Source: Verrucomicrobiota bacterium (GTDB lineage Bacteria; Verrucomicrobiota; Verrucomicrobiia; Limisphaerales; JAKPVM01). Taken from it: 38,515 nucleotides of DNA. Made by a program: the position numbers and the translations under genes. Positions 1-8,572 of this stretch are shown piece by piece. Within the stretch, counting starts at the first letter, position 1; each line of letters begins with the position of its first letter. The stretch covers positions 1 to 38,515 of the forward strand of contig JAKPVM010000045.1 in NCBI GenBank assembly GCA_029572555.1. Reading direction: 5' to 3'. Under the pieces are notes generated by a model that saw only the letters and a program-made list of their open reading frames with translations, was not told the origin of the DNA and made no database searches.

Positions 1-1452
1 ATTAACATCGCCAACTTTTCTATCAGCCCAGCCGCTGGCATTATCCACAAGCCTTGTGGGGTCTAATTTCTTAACCAGATTAACAATACGCGGTGTATCA
101 AATTGTCCCCATCCTTCGTTAAAAGGAACCCACATTACAATACAAGGATGGTTATAAAAACCCTCAATCAAAGCCTTTAATTCAGTCTCATATTGAGCCG
201 CTGATTCAGGCGAACGAACTATATCGGGGTCTCTGGGACCTATATATCTATCCCCGCTTGGCATATCCTGCCAGACAAGTAAACCTAATTTATCGCACCA
301 ATAATACCACCGTTGCGGTTCAATCTTGACGTGTTTGCGAGCCATATTGAACCCTAACATCTTTGTAACTTCAATGTCATAACGAAGCGCTTCATCTGTC
401 GGCGCAGTATAAAGACCATCAGGCCAAAAACCTTGATCAAGAGGACCATACTGGAAGAGAGGTTTATTATTCAAACATAGCCGCAAAATACCAGAACTAT
501 CCTTGCATAGCGCAATTTTCCGCATCCCGAAATAACTCTGGATTTCATCAGAACCAGTACCTGTCAGTGTTGCTTTGATATCGTATAAAAACGGCGTATC
601 AGGCGTCCACGGTTTAGCAGATGGCACCTTGATGGAAACCGACTGTGAAGTTTTACCATTGCCCGAAAAGCTCAATTTCTGGCTATTAACTACTTTGCCG
701 CTATCAAGAACTTCCGTATTAATATTGTAGTCTCCCCCAGCAAGAACGAGGTTGTAAGATATTGTGACTTCGGATTTGTCAAAGTCAGGTGTAATTTTAA
801 TGGATTCAATATAAGAATTGTTGACAGGTTCTAACCACGCCGTTTGCCAGATACCTGTGGTTGGTGTGTACCAGATACCGCCCGGTCGCCTTACCTGCTT
901 CCCTCTCGGTTGATAACCGGCATCGGTAGGATCCCACACTGCGACAATTAACTCCTGTTCGCCACTTTCCTTTAAAGCATCGGTTATATCAAAACTAAAT
1001 CCGTCATATCCGCCGCGGTGTGTTCCAAGTTCTTTGCCATTTACCCAGACGGTCGTCTCCCAATCAACGGCGCCAAAATGCAATATCACTCTTTTCCCTT
1101 TCCAGTTAGACGGTACGGTAAATGAACGTTTATACCACAACCGTTCATTTTCATTCACCCTTTTCATTACACCGCTAAGGGCAGATTCAACAGGGAAAGG
1201 AACAAGAATTTGCCCATCCCAGTTTTCTGGTTTTGAAGCAGACTTTGCAACAATTGCATAATTCCACAACCCGTTCAGGTTCAACCAATCCCGACGAACC
1301 ATTTGTGGACGTGGATATTCCGGATGAGATTTTTCAGGAGATACATTTTTTGCCCAGCGGGTCATTATCGGCGCTTTTGCCATCTCCCAGCAGTAGGAAT
1401 TAAGAGCCAATACCGCCGCCAACGCAATTGTATATAATTTTGTCTTTCCCAT
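1..1452 (-). CDS. Glycoside hydrolase family 2 (beta-galactosidase/beta-glucuronidase-like), C-terminus cut by window edge
   Basis: Open frame on minus strand from ATG at 1452 (MGKTKLYTIALAAVLALNSYCWEMAKAPIMTRWAKNVSPEKSHPEYPRPQMVRRDWLNLNGLWNYAI...) to the window edge (484 codons). GH2-typical segments: 'RDWLNLNGLWNYAI', 'VPFPVESALSGV', 'LHFGAVDWETTVWVNGKELGTHRGGYDGFSFDIT', 'GFNMARKHVKIEPQRWYYWCDKLGLLVWQDMPSG', 'HPCIVMWVPFNEGWGQF'. Not in the ORF track because it is open at the edge. Confidence 0.93.
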   Translation of the reverse strand, partial: MGKTKLYTIALAAVLALNSYCWEMAKAPIMTRWAKNVSPEKSHPEYPRPQMVRRDWLNLNGLWNYAIVAKSASKPENWDGQILVPFPVESALSGVMKRVNENERLWYKRSFTVPSNWKGKRVILHFGAVDWETTVWVNGKELGTHRGGYDGFSFDITDALKESGEQELIVAVWDPTDAGYQPRGKQVRRPGGIWYTPTTGIWQTAWLEPVNNSYIESIKITPDFDKSEVTISYNLVLAGGDYNINTEVLDSGKVVNSQKLSFSGNGKTSQSVSIKVPSAKPWTPDTPFLYDIKATLTGTGSDEIQSYFGMRKIALCKDSSGILRLCLNNKPLFQYGPLDQGFWPDGLYTAPTDEALRYDIEVTKMLGFNMARKHVKIEPQRWYYWCDKLGLLVWQDMPSGDRYIGPRDPDIVRSPESAAQYETELKALIEGFYNHPCIVMWVPFNEGWGQFDTPRIVNLVKKLDPTRLVDNASGWADRKVGDVN

Positions 1453-1518
1453 ATTACCTTTATGATTATTGATTAAAATTAACAATGACAAGAATAATTT
1501 AATTAATTTTTAAAAATT

Positions 1519-1536
1519 ATTAACAAATTTGTTAAT
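1519..1536. promoter_or_regulatory. Perfect 18-bp palindrome ATTAACAAATTTGTTAAT upstream of the GH2 gene (candidate operator)
   Basis: Sequence equals its own reverse complement. Lies about 67 bp upstream of the GH2 start in AT-rich intergenic DNA. Confidence 0.4.
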
Positions 1537-1672
1537 GCAAGATTATAATGGCTAATTTATGGCTATTTATTTTAGCAAACAGAAGATTAAAAACTTTAAA
1601 GGCTACAGTTTAAAAATTAAACCAAACGTAGTTAAAACATATATGTCATTAAACAATTCAATGAACTAATAT

Positions 1673-2302
1673 CTATTTAACATCTTCTCCTAATTCCACA
1701 TTCCAGTAGGCAATGTCGACGAAGTGCTTCCAACTATCGTGTTGCGGAACGTTAAAATTGATTTGAACAAATGGACGCCATTTAGGTTTTTTAGGTTTGC
1801 GGATTAATTTCACTCCGGCTTCATGCGGTGTGTGGTTTCCTTTTTTGGTGTTGCACTCAATACAGGAGCAAACAATATTTTCCCATGTAGTTGGTCCGCC
1901 TTTGTCTTTTGGTATAACATGGTCAAGGTTTAAATCTCTCTTATCAAACACACGTCCGCAATATTGACAGGTATTTTTATCTCGCTCAAAGATATTGTGT
2001 CGGGTGAATTTAACTTCTTTGGTAGGCAACCTATCAAAAAAGAGCAACATAATAACGCGCGGAACACGAATCTTGAACGAGATAGTTGAAATGCTTTCCG
2101 GGTGCGGTTGTCTTATAGAAAAGTCGTACCACTCTAAATAGTTGTATGTTTGAAAAATGCCATCGGGAGTTTCAAGAACGACCTGAGCGTGACCGGAAAA
2201 AAGCAAAGTTAGTGCCCGCCTGACTGAGCAAACATTTACTGCTTGCCAAAGTCGGTTCAACACTAAAACATGTTGGTCAAGCAACGAACCCATACTTTTC
2301 AA
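1673..2302 (-). CDS. HNH endonuclease family protein
   Basis: 209 aa; zinc/HNH core 'CQYCGRVFDKRDLNLDHVIPKDKGGPTTWENIVCSCIECNTKKGNHTPHEAGVKL'. Confidence 0.92.
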   Translation of the reverse strand: MKSMGSLLDQHVLVLNRLWQAVNVCSVRRALTLLFSGHAQVVLETPDGIFQTYNYLEWYDFSIRQPHPESISTISFKIRVPRVIMLLFFDRLPTKEVKFTRHNIFERDKNTCQYCGRVFDKRDLNLDHVIPKDKGGPTTWENIVCSCIECNTKKGNHTPHEAGVKLIRKPKKPKWRPFVQINFNVPQHDSWKHFVDIAYWNVELGEDVK

Positions 2303-2385
2303 ACCATTAAATAATTTATAATAAAAAACGTAAAAATGTCAATGGTTCTTGCATAAAGTTGTGATTCTTATTAAACTTGGAAGAT

Positions 2386-4653
2386 ATGAATCGGACAATA
2401 AGTTTGGCTATAACGATACTGGTTTTATTTGTAGTTAATGTCTTATCGCAAGACCCCGACGAATTGTATGTACGAATTTATGAAATTATTCAAACAGCTG
2501 ATAATCTCAGTAAATCTGGGGATAGCAAGATGGCATTAGAAAAATATCTGGAAGCAAAATCATCGTTAGAAAAATTCCAGCAAAACTTTCCCCAGTGGAA
2601 CCCCAATGTCATAAAATATAGAGTGGAATATCTTGCGAATAAAATTGCTGGATTAGAAAAAATCCAACAAAAAGCGACACCGACGCAAACGGTTCCACAA
2701 CAACCCCAGCAACCGGTAAAAACAACACAGCCACAACCTGTAAAAGAAATCCCGCAGGATATTAAAGACCAGATTGATTTTCTTCAACAGCAAATTTCCC
2801 AGTTAAAAATTGAACGCGACCAACTTCAGGTAAAATTAAAAGAAGCGTTATCCGTTCAGCCCACAGCAGTTGACCCCGGTGAATTGACAAGGGCAAATGA
2901 AAAAATCCGAAATCTGGAAAAACAGGTGGATCTTTTACAAATATCTATAAACCAGGAACGGGAGAAAAGTTCAAAATTAATTGAACCATCGGCATTTAAC
3001 GCAGTCCAAAAGGCGCTTGCTGAAGCCACAGAAAAACTTGAACGTCAGAACAAAGAACTTGAATTGTTATCTCGCCAGAAAGAAGAAGCCGAAAAATCGC
3101 TCAAAGCAGAAATGTCTCAATCATTATCTAAAACGAGCAAGAAAGAAATAGAACAACTCCGGAAACAGATTGATAAATTGAACAAAGAACTCGATGAACG
3201 AGACCAATTAATCGCTTCATTAAAAAAGGAAAAAGACGATTTAAACAAAAAACTTAAAAAGCCTTTAAAAATAGATGATTCATTGATTTCTGAGAATGAA
3301 AACCTTAAAAAGCAAATTGAAGAACTGAAAAAAGCCGCGGCGCCTGAACAAGCCGAGTCTATTAAAAAAGAGATATCTTCCACAAGAGAGGAGTTAAATG
3401 TTTTGAAAGGTAAATATGAGGCTCTTAAAGTTGAAAAAGAATTAGTTGAGGCGAGGCTTAAAAGCTCAAATAACTTACCCAACACGGATATTGATTCGCG
3501 GCTGAAGGTGATGGAAAGCCAACTCTCTACATTAATTAAAGAAAATGCAACCAAAGAGGCTAAAATTCAAAGCCTAATTGCGGAAAAAGAAGCGTTGGAA
3601 TCGTCTTTAAAAAATAAACAATCCAAAGCAGACGGGGAAAACATTCAGACTGTCAAAAATTTAGAGAAGGAATTAGCGCTTGCAAATGAGAAGGTTATCA
3701 ATTTGAGTAAAAATTTAGAATCAATTACCAAAGAAAAATCCGACCTTGAACAACGTCTTGCGGCGCTTGCATCTGAACAAAAATCAAGTAAAGGGTCGCG
3801 GGATAAAGATACAAAACGGATTAAAGAACTTGAAAAAGAAAATGAGGAATTGCAGAAAAAATTAAATGCGATTAGTAAAGATTACTATAGTGTTCAACAA
3901 AAAAATCAAACTATCAAATTGACAGATTTAGAAAACCAAATCGCCGCGCTTAAAGCAAGACTTGACGCTTATGAGATAAAGGTTATCCCACACACACCGG
4001 AAGAAATTGCTTTGATGACAAAAACAGAACTCGTAAGGGTTCGTCCAGAAGGCATTAAGCCACGCAAGGTAAAAGAATTATCGCCTGAGGCAAGCAAACT
4101 TTTAGTTGATGCACAATCTGATATAGAATCAGGCAAATTCGATCAGGCTGAGGCTAAACTACGTGAGGTTCTTAAAAACGATGGTTCTCATTTGTCAACC
4201 TTGTTTAGATTAGCAAGCGTCCAACTTGAACAAAACAGACTTGATGAGGCTGAAAGAACAATTAATAAAGCGTTATCTGTAGACCCGGACGACGCTGGCG
4301 CGCTATTTTTACTCGGTGTTTTAAATGACCAACGGGGACGTCTTAATGAATCAATTGAAGCCTTCAGTAAATCATTAAAAAGCAATCCTGATAACCCGGA
4401 TACCCAGGTTTATCTTGGCATTGTTCTATCAAAAAAAGGATTGCGTCCCCAGGCTGAAACAACGTTTCGTAAAGCCTTGCAAATCCAACCAAAGAATAGT
4501 CGCGCTCATATGAACCTTGCTGTAATTTACGCAACTCAAAATCCGCCTTTTATTGAACTTGCAAAATGGCATTACCAAAAAGCAATCGATAATGGAGCAG
4601 AAAAAAATCCTGAACTTGAAAAGAAATTATACTCCTCAACCACAAATCAATAG
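2386..4653 (+). CDS. Secreted/membrane-anchored coiled-coil protein with C-terminal TPR repeats
   Basis: ORF starts at TTG 2377; ATG at 2386 gives a signal-like N-terminus (MNRTISLAITILVLFVVNVLSQ). Long E/K/Q heptad-like centre; C-terminal TPRs (e.g. 'STLFRLASVQLEQNRLDEAERTINKALSVDPDDAGALFLLGVLNDQRGRLNESIEAFSKSLKSNPDNPDTQVYLGIVLSKKG'). Confidence 0.85.
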   Translation: MNRTISLAITILVLFVVNVLSQDPDELYVRIYEIIQTADNLSKSGDSKMALEKYLEAKSSLEKFQQNFPQWNPNVIKYRVEYLANKIAGLEKIQQKATPTQTVPQQPQQPVKTTQPQPVKEIPQDIKDQIDFLQQQISQLKIERDQLQVKLKEALSVQPTAVDPGELTRANEKIRNLEKQVDLLQISINQEREKSSKLIEPSAFNAVQKALAEATEKLERQNKELELLSRQKEEAEKSLKAEMSQSLSKTSKKEIEQLRKQIDKLNKELDERDQLIASLKKEKDDLNKKLKKPLKIDDSLISENENLKKQIEELKKAAAPEQAESIKKEISSTREELNVLKGKYEALKVEKELVEARLKSSNNLPNTDIDSRLKVMESQLSTLIKENATKEAKIQSLIAEKEALESSLKNKQSKADGENIQTVKNLEKELALANEKVINLSKNLESITKEKSDLEQRLAALASEQKSSKGSRDKDTKRIKELEKENEELQKKLNAISKDYYSVQQKNQTIKLTDLENQIAALKARLDAYEIKVIPHTPEEIALMTKTELVRVRPEGIKPRKVKELSPEASKLLVDAQSDIESGKFDQAEAKLREVLKNDGSHLSTLFRLASVQLEQNRLDEAERTINKALSVDPDDAGALFLLGVLNDQRGRLNESIEAFSKSLKSNPDNPDTQVYLGIVLSKKGLRPQAETTFRKALQIQPKNSRAHMNLAVIYATQNPPFIELAKWHYQKAIDNGAEKNPELEKKLYSSTTNQ

Positions 4654-4659
4654 TGGATA

Positions 4660-5079
4660 ATGTTGCAGCGATTCTATGAAATTACAATAAAGACAAAAGG
4701 ACGTGGATTGTATGAGTTCACCCGTCAATTGAATGAATTAGTCAACCAGAGCGGATTAAAGAACGGGATTGTAACGCTAAATATTCAACACACATCTGCA
4801 TCTCTTGTTGTTCAGGAAAATGCAGACCCGTCTGTTCGGGGAGACCTTGAACGGTTTTTTCAAACATTGATACCGGCTGACAACTCAACTTATCAACACA
4901 CCATTGAAGGTAGCGACGATATGTCTGCGCACATCAGAACAGCGCTGACACAAACTTCAATCACAATCATTTTGAAAGATGGCGAACTGGCTCTTGGAAC
5001 ATGGCAAGGCGTCTATTTGTGGGAACACAGAACAATACCGCACAACCGTCGGATTATTATCAATATGTTAGGTGAATAA
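4660..5079 (+). CDS. YjbQ/UPF0047 family protein (secondary thiamine-phosphate synthase-like)
   Basis: 139 aa with 'LNIQHTSASLVVQENADPSVRGDLERF', 'TIEGSDDMSAHIRTALTQTSITIILKDGELALGTWQGVYLWEHR'. Confidence 0.93.
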   Translation: MLQRFYEITIKTKGRGLYEFTRQLNELVNQSGLKNGIVTLNIQHTSASLVVQENADPSVRGDLERFFQTLIPADNSTYQHTIEGSDDMSAHIRTALTQTSITIILKDGELALGTWQGVYLWEHRTIPHNRRIIINMLGE

Positions 5080-5080
5080 G

Positions 5081-7579
5081 TTATTGCACAACCCGCGACC
5101 TGTAGAATTTTTTAGGCGCGTTCGTTGTAAAATCCATAATTGATACAGAAGAATTTGTGTTTGTAATCGTTATCAATAAAACCCAATCAATAAGATTTGT
5201 AGAGGCATCAATGGCATAAGCCTGTCCTTCTGTGCCTTTAAGGATTAATTGTATGGTGCCATCTGTCTGAATCGTTGGGATGGCAAACTCAGGTTTGGCG
5301 CCTGTCGCTATAGTAAGAACTGCAATTTCACTCGTAACACTGCCTGCCGCATTACTAACAACAACCCAGTAATTGCCAGCATTATTGGTGTCAACATTCT
5401 GTATTGCCAACACCGAGTTTGTTGAATTAACTAACAACATCCCATTAAAATACCATTGATAACGGAGATAACTCCCGGTTGCTATAACGGAAAAATTAGC
5501 AGTTCCCCCAACTGATACAGTTTGATTTGACGGCTGCGTCTGAATTGATGGAGGGAAAAAGCCTATGCCGGGCGTGGGCAGGGCGCTAAACCAATTCGTT
5601 ACATCATTTGCATAACCATTATAATTGAAACGATGGAGCGAATAACCGCCACCATCAGCGTTTGTAGGCCAGAGGTTTCTATCCTCGTATTTCACCTTTT
5701 CAACAAATATGTATGGCACATAACCGGCATCCGGGTGCGGCGGCAACTGAACAGGGTCCGGTTTATATAGTTCAATCGTAGCCGACCGATTACTCAATTT
5801 TCCCTTGTATGGACCAAACATAGGGGTGTTAGTCGCAATTCCATATTTTTGACAAAATGAAGTCAATTGAGTAGGATTTGCAACAGGATCAAAGTTAACA
5901 ATCAATACCTTCCCATTAGGAGGCATCACAATCCCTTGCGGAAAATCAAAGTCAACTTCGCCTCTTAAATGCCAAGTATTTGTGTATTGAGCAGGGGCGT
6001 TGTCAGCCGTGCTATATAAAGGTGTGGAATTTGATGATATATTGTTCAATTCAATGTATTCATTATAAATATCGTCGTTCGTACCGTTTATATCTGGTGG
6101 ATGATACATAATTTCGGAGAACACGACCGGTCCGACAAGCGGGTATGGATTTGGCGCGCCGGTTCCAAGTCTGAAAAGCCCAATATAACTTGGCGGGTCA
6201 TCCTTTGTAACATAGTAGAGCGGATTTGTAGTAAACGACAGACTTGACATAGGCACCAAATCAGTCCCACCAGTGCTTTTTACATACCTTCCAAGAGAGA
6301 CGCCGTTCTCGGATGCCCCGAAATCTTTTGCAAGCCTATACCCGGTCAGAGAACCATCACTATTTGCAGCAAAAAGACATATCTCATCGCCGTGAGCAGA
6401 ATTTAAATTAAACGCATTTGCGCCAACATTGAATTGGTATTCATAAAACACTTTGTAACCAAAAGCAGGGATAATCGTGTTAGTAGGAATTCTATATTTG
6501 TATGGATTATCTTCTTCGTTGCTGAGCCACCAACCGCTTATATCCACTTGATTAGACGTCGTGTTATAAAATTCAATCGCATCTTCAAGCGGCGGATCTG
6601 TGTGTGCGAGAACTTCATTAACCACAAGATTCGTTATAGGAATAAAATTGCTTTCCTCAGGTGTAGCGCGCCCTGATAGAAAATACACAATATTAGTCGA
6701 ACCATCTGGTAGTCGTCCCATTGAAATATTACGAATTTGCGGTCCAAACGCAACTCTATCCACAAGTGTTAAGCGATTCGAAAGATATAAACTTGTAGTT
6801 TCACCATAGGTGCTGCTCAATGCAAAGTCTAAATGATTTGCTCCTTTTTCGGGGTGTTTATCACACAAGAGTTGCAAAAAAGCATTTGAATTTATAAATG
6901 ACAACGGCGGGATAATAGAAGTAGCCGTGTCCCCAGAACCATCCATCTTCATACTTGTAAAATACATCAGACTCATATCTACCGGTCCATTAGTTCTTGG
7001 GTTATAAATTTCCAGCCAATCATCTCCGCTTGAATTAGTAGCCATCCATTCGTTAATCCTCAAAGCCATTGGGTTTCCCATCGTTACGCTTGTATTTGGC
7101 TCTCCCGGTGTAGCGTTGCCTAATTTCCATGTCCCAGTCCCAGTCGGTATTCTGCTTAAAGTTTTATCCGGAATTTGAAAACCAAACGCCACATAATCTA
7201 CTCTAACACCATACCTATACAGCGCTACCAGTTCGCCATCAGAACCGCTTAAATTAAAAGTGGCGTGAAAATCTACAACGTTATTTGTATCAGAATCAAG
7301 CCATACCATTACATAACCATACGCAGGGATAAAGGCGTTCAGCGGAAATACAAACTTGTTTGGCGAGTTTGTATTATCAGTTAAGGTATATCCATAAAGA
7401 CTTACGGGACTTGATGATGTGTTATATAATTCAATGTAATCGGAATTATCGCCGTTTGGAGAAAAGACAACTCCGTCATTTGCTGCCATAATTTCATTTA
7501 TAACAACCTGACTATGAACATATCCCGTTGCTAATAAAGGTATTATTAACACCAATAATAATTGTTTCATTTTTGCCAT
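5081..7579 (-). CDS. Secreted multi-lamin-tail-domain (LTD) protein with C-terminal Ig-like domain
   Basis: ORF extends to 7642; Met at 7579 (MAKMKQLLLVLIIPLLATGYVHSQ) gives a clean signal peptide. Repeated LTD-like starts 'VVINEIMAAND', 'LRINEWMATNS', 'LVVNEVLAHTD', 'VVFSEIMYHPPD'. Ig-like 'PPSIQTQPSNQTVSVGGTANFSVIATGSYLRYQWYFNGML...NAGNYWVVVSNAAGSVTSEIAVLTI'. Confidence 0.88.
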   Translation of the reverse strand: MAKMKQLLLVLIIPLLATGYVHSQVVINEIMAANDGVVFSPNGDNSDYIELYNTSSSPVSLYGYTLTDNTNSPNKFVFPLNAFIPAYGYVMVWLDSDTNNVVDFHATFNLSGSDGELVALYRYGVRVDYVAFGFQIPDKTLSRIPTGTGTWKLGNATPGEPNTSVTMGNPMALRINEWMATNSSGDDWLEIYNPRTNGPVDMSLMYFTSMKMDGSGDTATSIIPPLSFINSNAFLQLLCDKHPEKGANHLDFALSSTYGETTSLYLSNRLTLVDRVAFGPQIRNISMGRLPDGSTNIVYFLSGRATPEESNFIPITNLVVNEVLAHTDPPLEDAIEFYNTTSNQVDISGWWLSNEEDNPYKYRIPTNTIIPAFGYKVFYEYQFNVGANAFNLNSAHGDEICLFAANSDGSLTGYRLAKDFGASENGVSLGRYVKSTGGTDLVPMSSLSFTTNPLYYVTKDDPPSYIGLFRLGTGAPNPYPLVGPVVFSEIMYHPPDINGTNDDIYNEYIELNNISSNSTPLYSTADNAPAQYTNTWHLRGEVDFDFPQGIVMPPNGKVLIVNFDPVANPTQLTSFCQKYGIATNTPMFGPYKGKLSNRSATIELYKPDPVQLPPHPDAGYVPYIFVEKVKYEDRNLWPTNADGGGYSLHRFNYNGYANDVTNWFSALPTPGIGFFPPSIQTQPSNQTVSVGGTANFSVIATGSYLRYQWYFNGMLLVNSTNSVLAIQNVDTNNAGNYWVVVSNAAGSVTSEIAVLTIATGAKPEFAIPTIQTDGTIQLILKGTEGQAYAIDASTNLIDWVLLITITNTNSSVSIMDFTTNAPKKFYRSRVVQ

Positions 7580-7739
7580 TTTTCGTACTTTGTAATAATT
7601 CAAAAACATACACATTGGATTATTAATTATAATTAAAAACAATTCAACAGCAGAATATATACCATATTTATCCTCATTAAAAGTATAGATTAAACCAATT
7701 TTTATTTGTAAAAATTATGAATTGTTTTAACATCAACCT

Positions 7740-8276
7740 ATGAATTCACATTTACCAAACAAGATTATCTTTAAAGAGGAACAACGGTTCACTCAATTAT
7801 GGATCATAATTCCTTTTTTGATAATCGTCCTCTTTTTAACCTTTATAATTGGCTACGGAATGCACAGACAATTGGTTCAAGGGACACCTTTTGGAAACCG
7901 ACCAATCTCAAATGGAACTTTAATAATCGTAGGCGTATTAATGATAATTTTAATCTGGGGAATATTTTTTCTTTTTATAGATATGCGGTTAACAGTTTCA
8001 GTATGTGAAAATTCATTAGTGGTTCATTTTCGTCCGATTTTCAAAAAGATTATTGATTATCAGCAGATTCAATCCTGTGAGGCAATCCAATATAAACCAA
8101 TCGTAGAATTTGGAGGTTGGGGTATTAGATTTAGAAAAGGTATAATAGCCTATACCGTCTCCGGTAATAAAGTCGTGAAATTGTATTTAAAAGATGGCAA
8201 AACAATATTGATTGGTTCTCATCAACCGGAAGAACTTGCTGCACAAATAATAAACAGACTCAAGAATCTCTCATAG
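7740..8276 (+). CDS. Small membrane protein of unknown function (two TM segments + PH-like soluble domain)
   Basis: 178 aa; hydrophobic segments 'LWIIIPFLIIVLFLTFIIGYG' and 'LIIVGVLMIILIWGIFFLFI', then 'EFGGWGIRFRKGIIAYTVSGNKVVKLYLKDGKTILIGSHQPEELAAQI'. Confidence 0.75.
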   Translation: MNSHLPNKIIFKEEQRFTQLWIIIPFLIIVLFLTFIIGYGMHRQLVQGTPFGNRPISNGTLIIVGVLMIILIWGIFFLFIDMRLTVSVCENSLVVHFRPIFKKIIDYQQIQSCEAIQYKPIVEFGGWGIRFRKGIIAYTVSGNKVVKLYLKDGKTILIGSHQPEELAAQIINRLKNLS

Positions 8277-8303
8277 TATTTTCTTAAAATCATAATTTTA
8301 AAG

Positions 8304-8327
8304 ACCGATTTTAGCACACGAATCGGT
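8304..8327 (+). terminator. Hairpin ACCGATT-(10 nt)-AATCGGT downstream of the 178-aa gene; possible terminator or leader element
   Basis: Perfect 7-bp inverted repeat with 10-nt loop; no strong U-tract follows. Confidence 0.4.
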
Positions 8328-8430
8328 TGAAAATAATGGCAAATATCAATACGAATAATTTTTTACAAATTCATAAAAAAAAATTGACATTATTTAAAAT
8401 AAATTATGTGATTTACATATTAAATACTGT

Positions 8431-8530
8431 AGACTATTAAGTCTGCGACTATTATGCTAACATAACAACCGCAGCAAGAAATGGACGCAGTAAAATTTTT
8501 TATTCTGCTGGCATGTGTGTGCCGTTGCAG
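8431..8530 (+). promoter_or_regulatory. Candidate structured 5' leader of the permease gene
   Basis: AGACT-atta-AGTCT hairpin (8431-8444) and CTGC-t-GGCA-tgtgtg-TGCC-gtt-GCAG nested hairpin (8505-8530). Upstream CGCAGCA could alternatively pair with the CTGCTG arm. No known riboswitch consensus recognised. Confidence 0.3.
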
Positions 8531-8572
8531 GATTAAGAAGTTAAACATTAATTAACTTATAGGAATTGATGT

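Noticed and set aside
3117-3554. 145-aa Ser/Phe-rich minus-strand ORF inside the coiled-coil gene
   Set aside because: Composition (S/F/L) is the mirror of the E/K-rich coiled-coil codons; shadow ORF.
8403-8572. TPP (thiamine) riboswitch upstream of the NCS1 permease
   Set aside because: No CTGAGA or conserved TPP core is present; only generic hairpins are seen.
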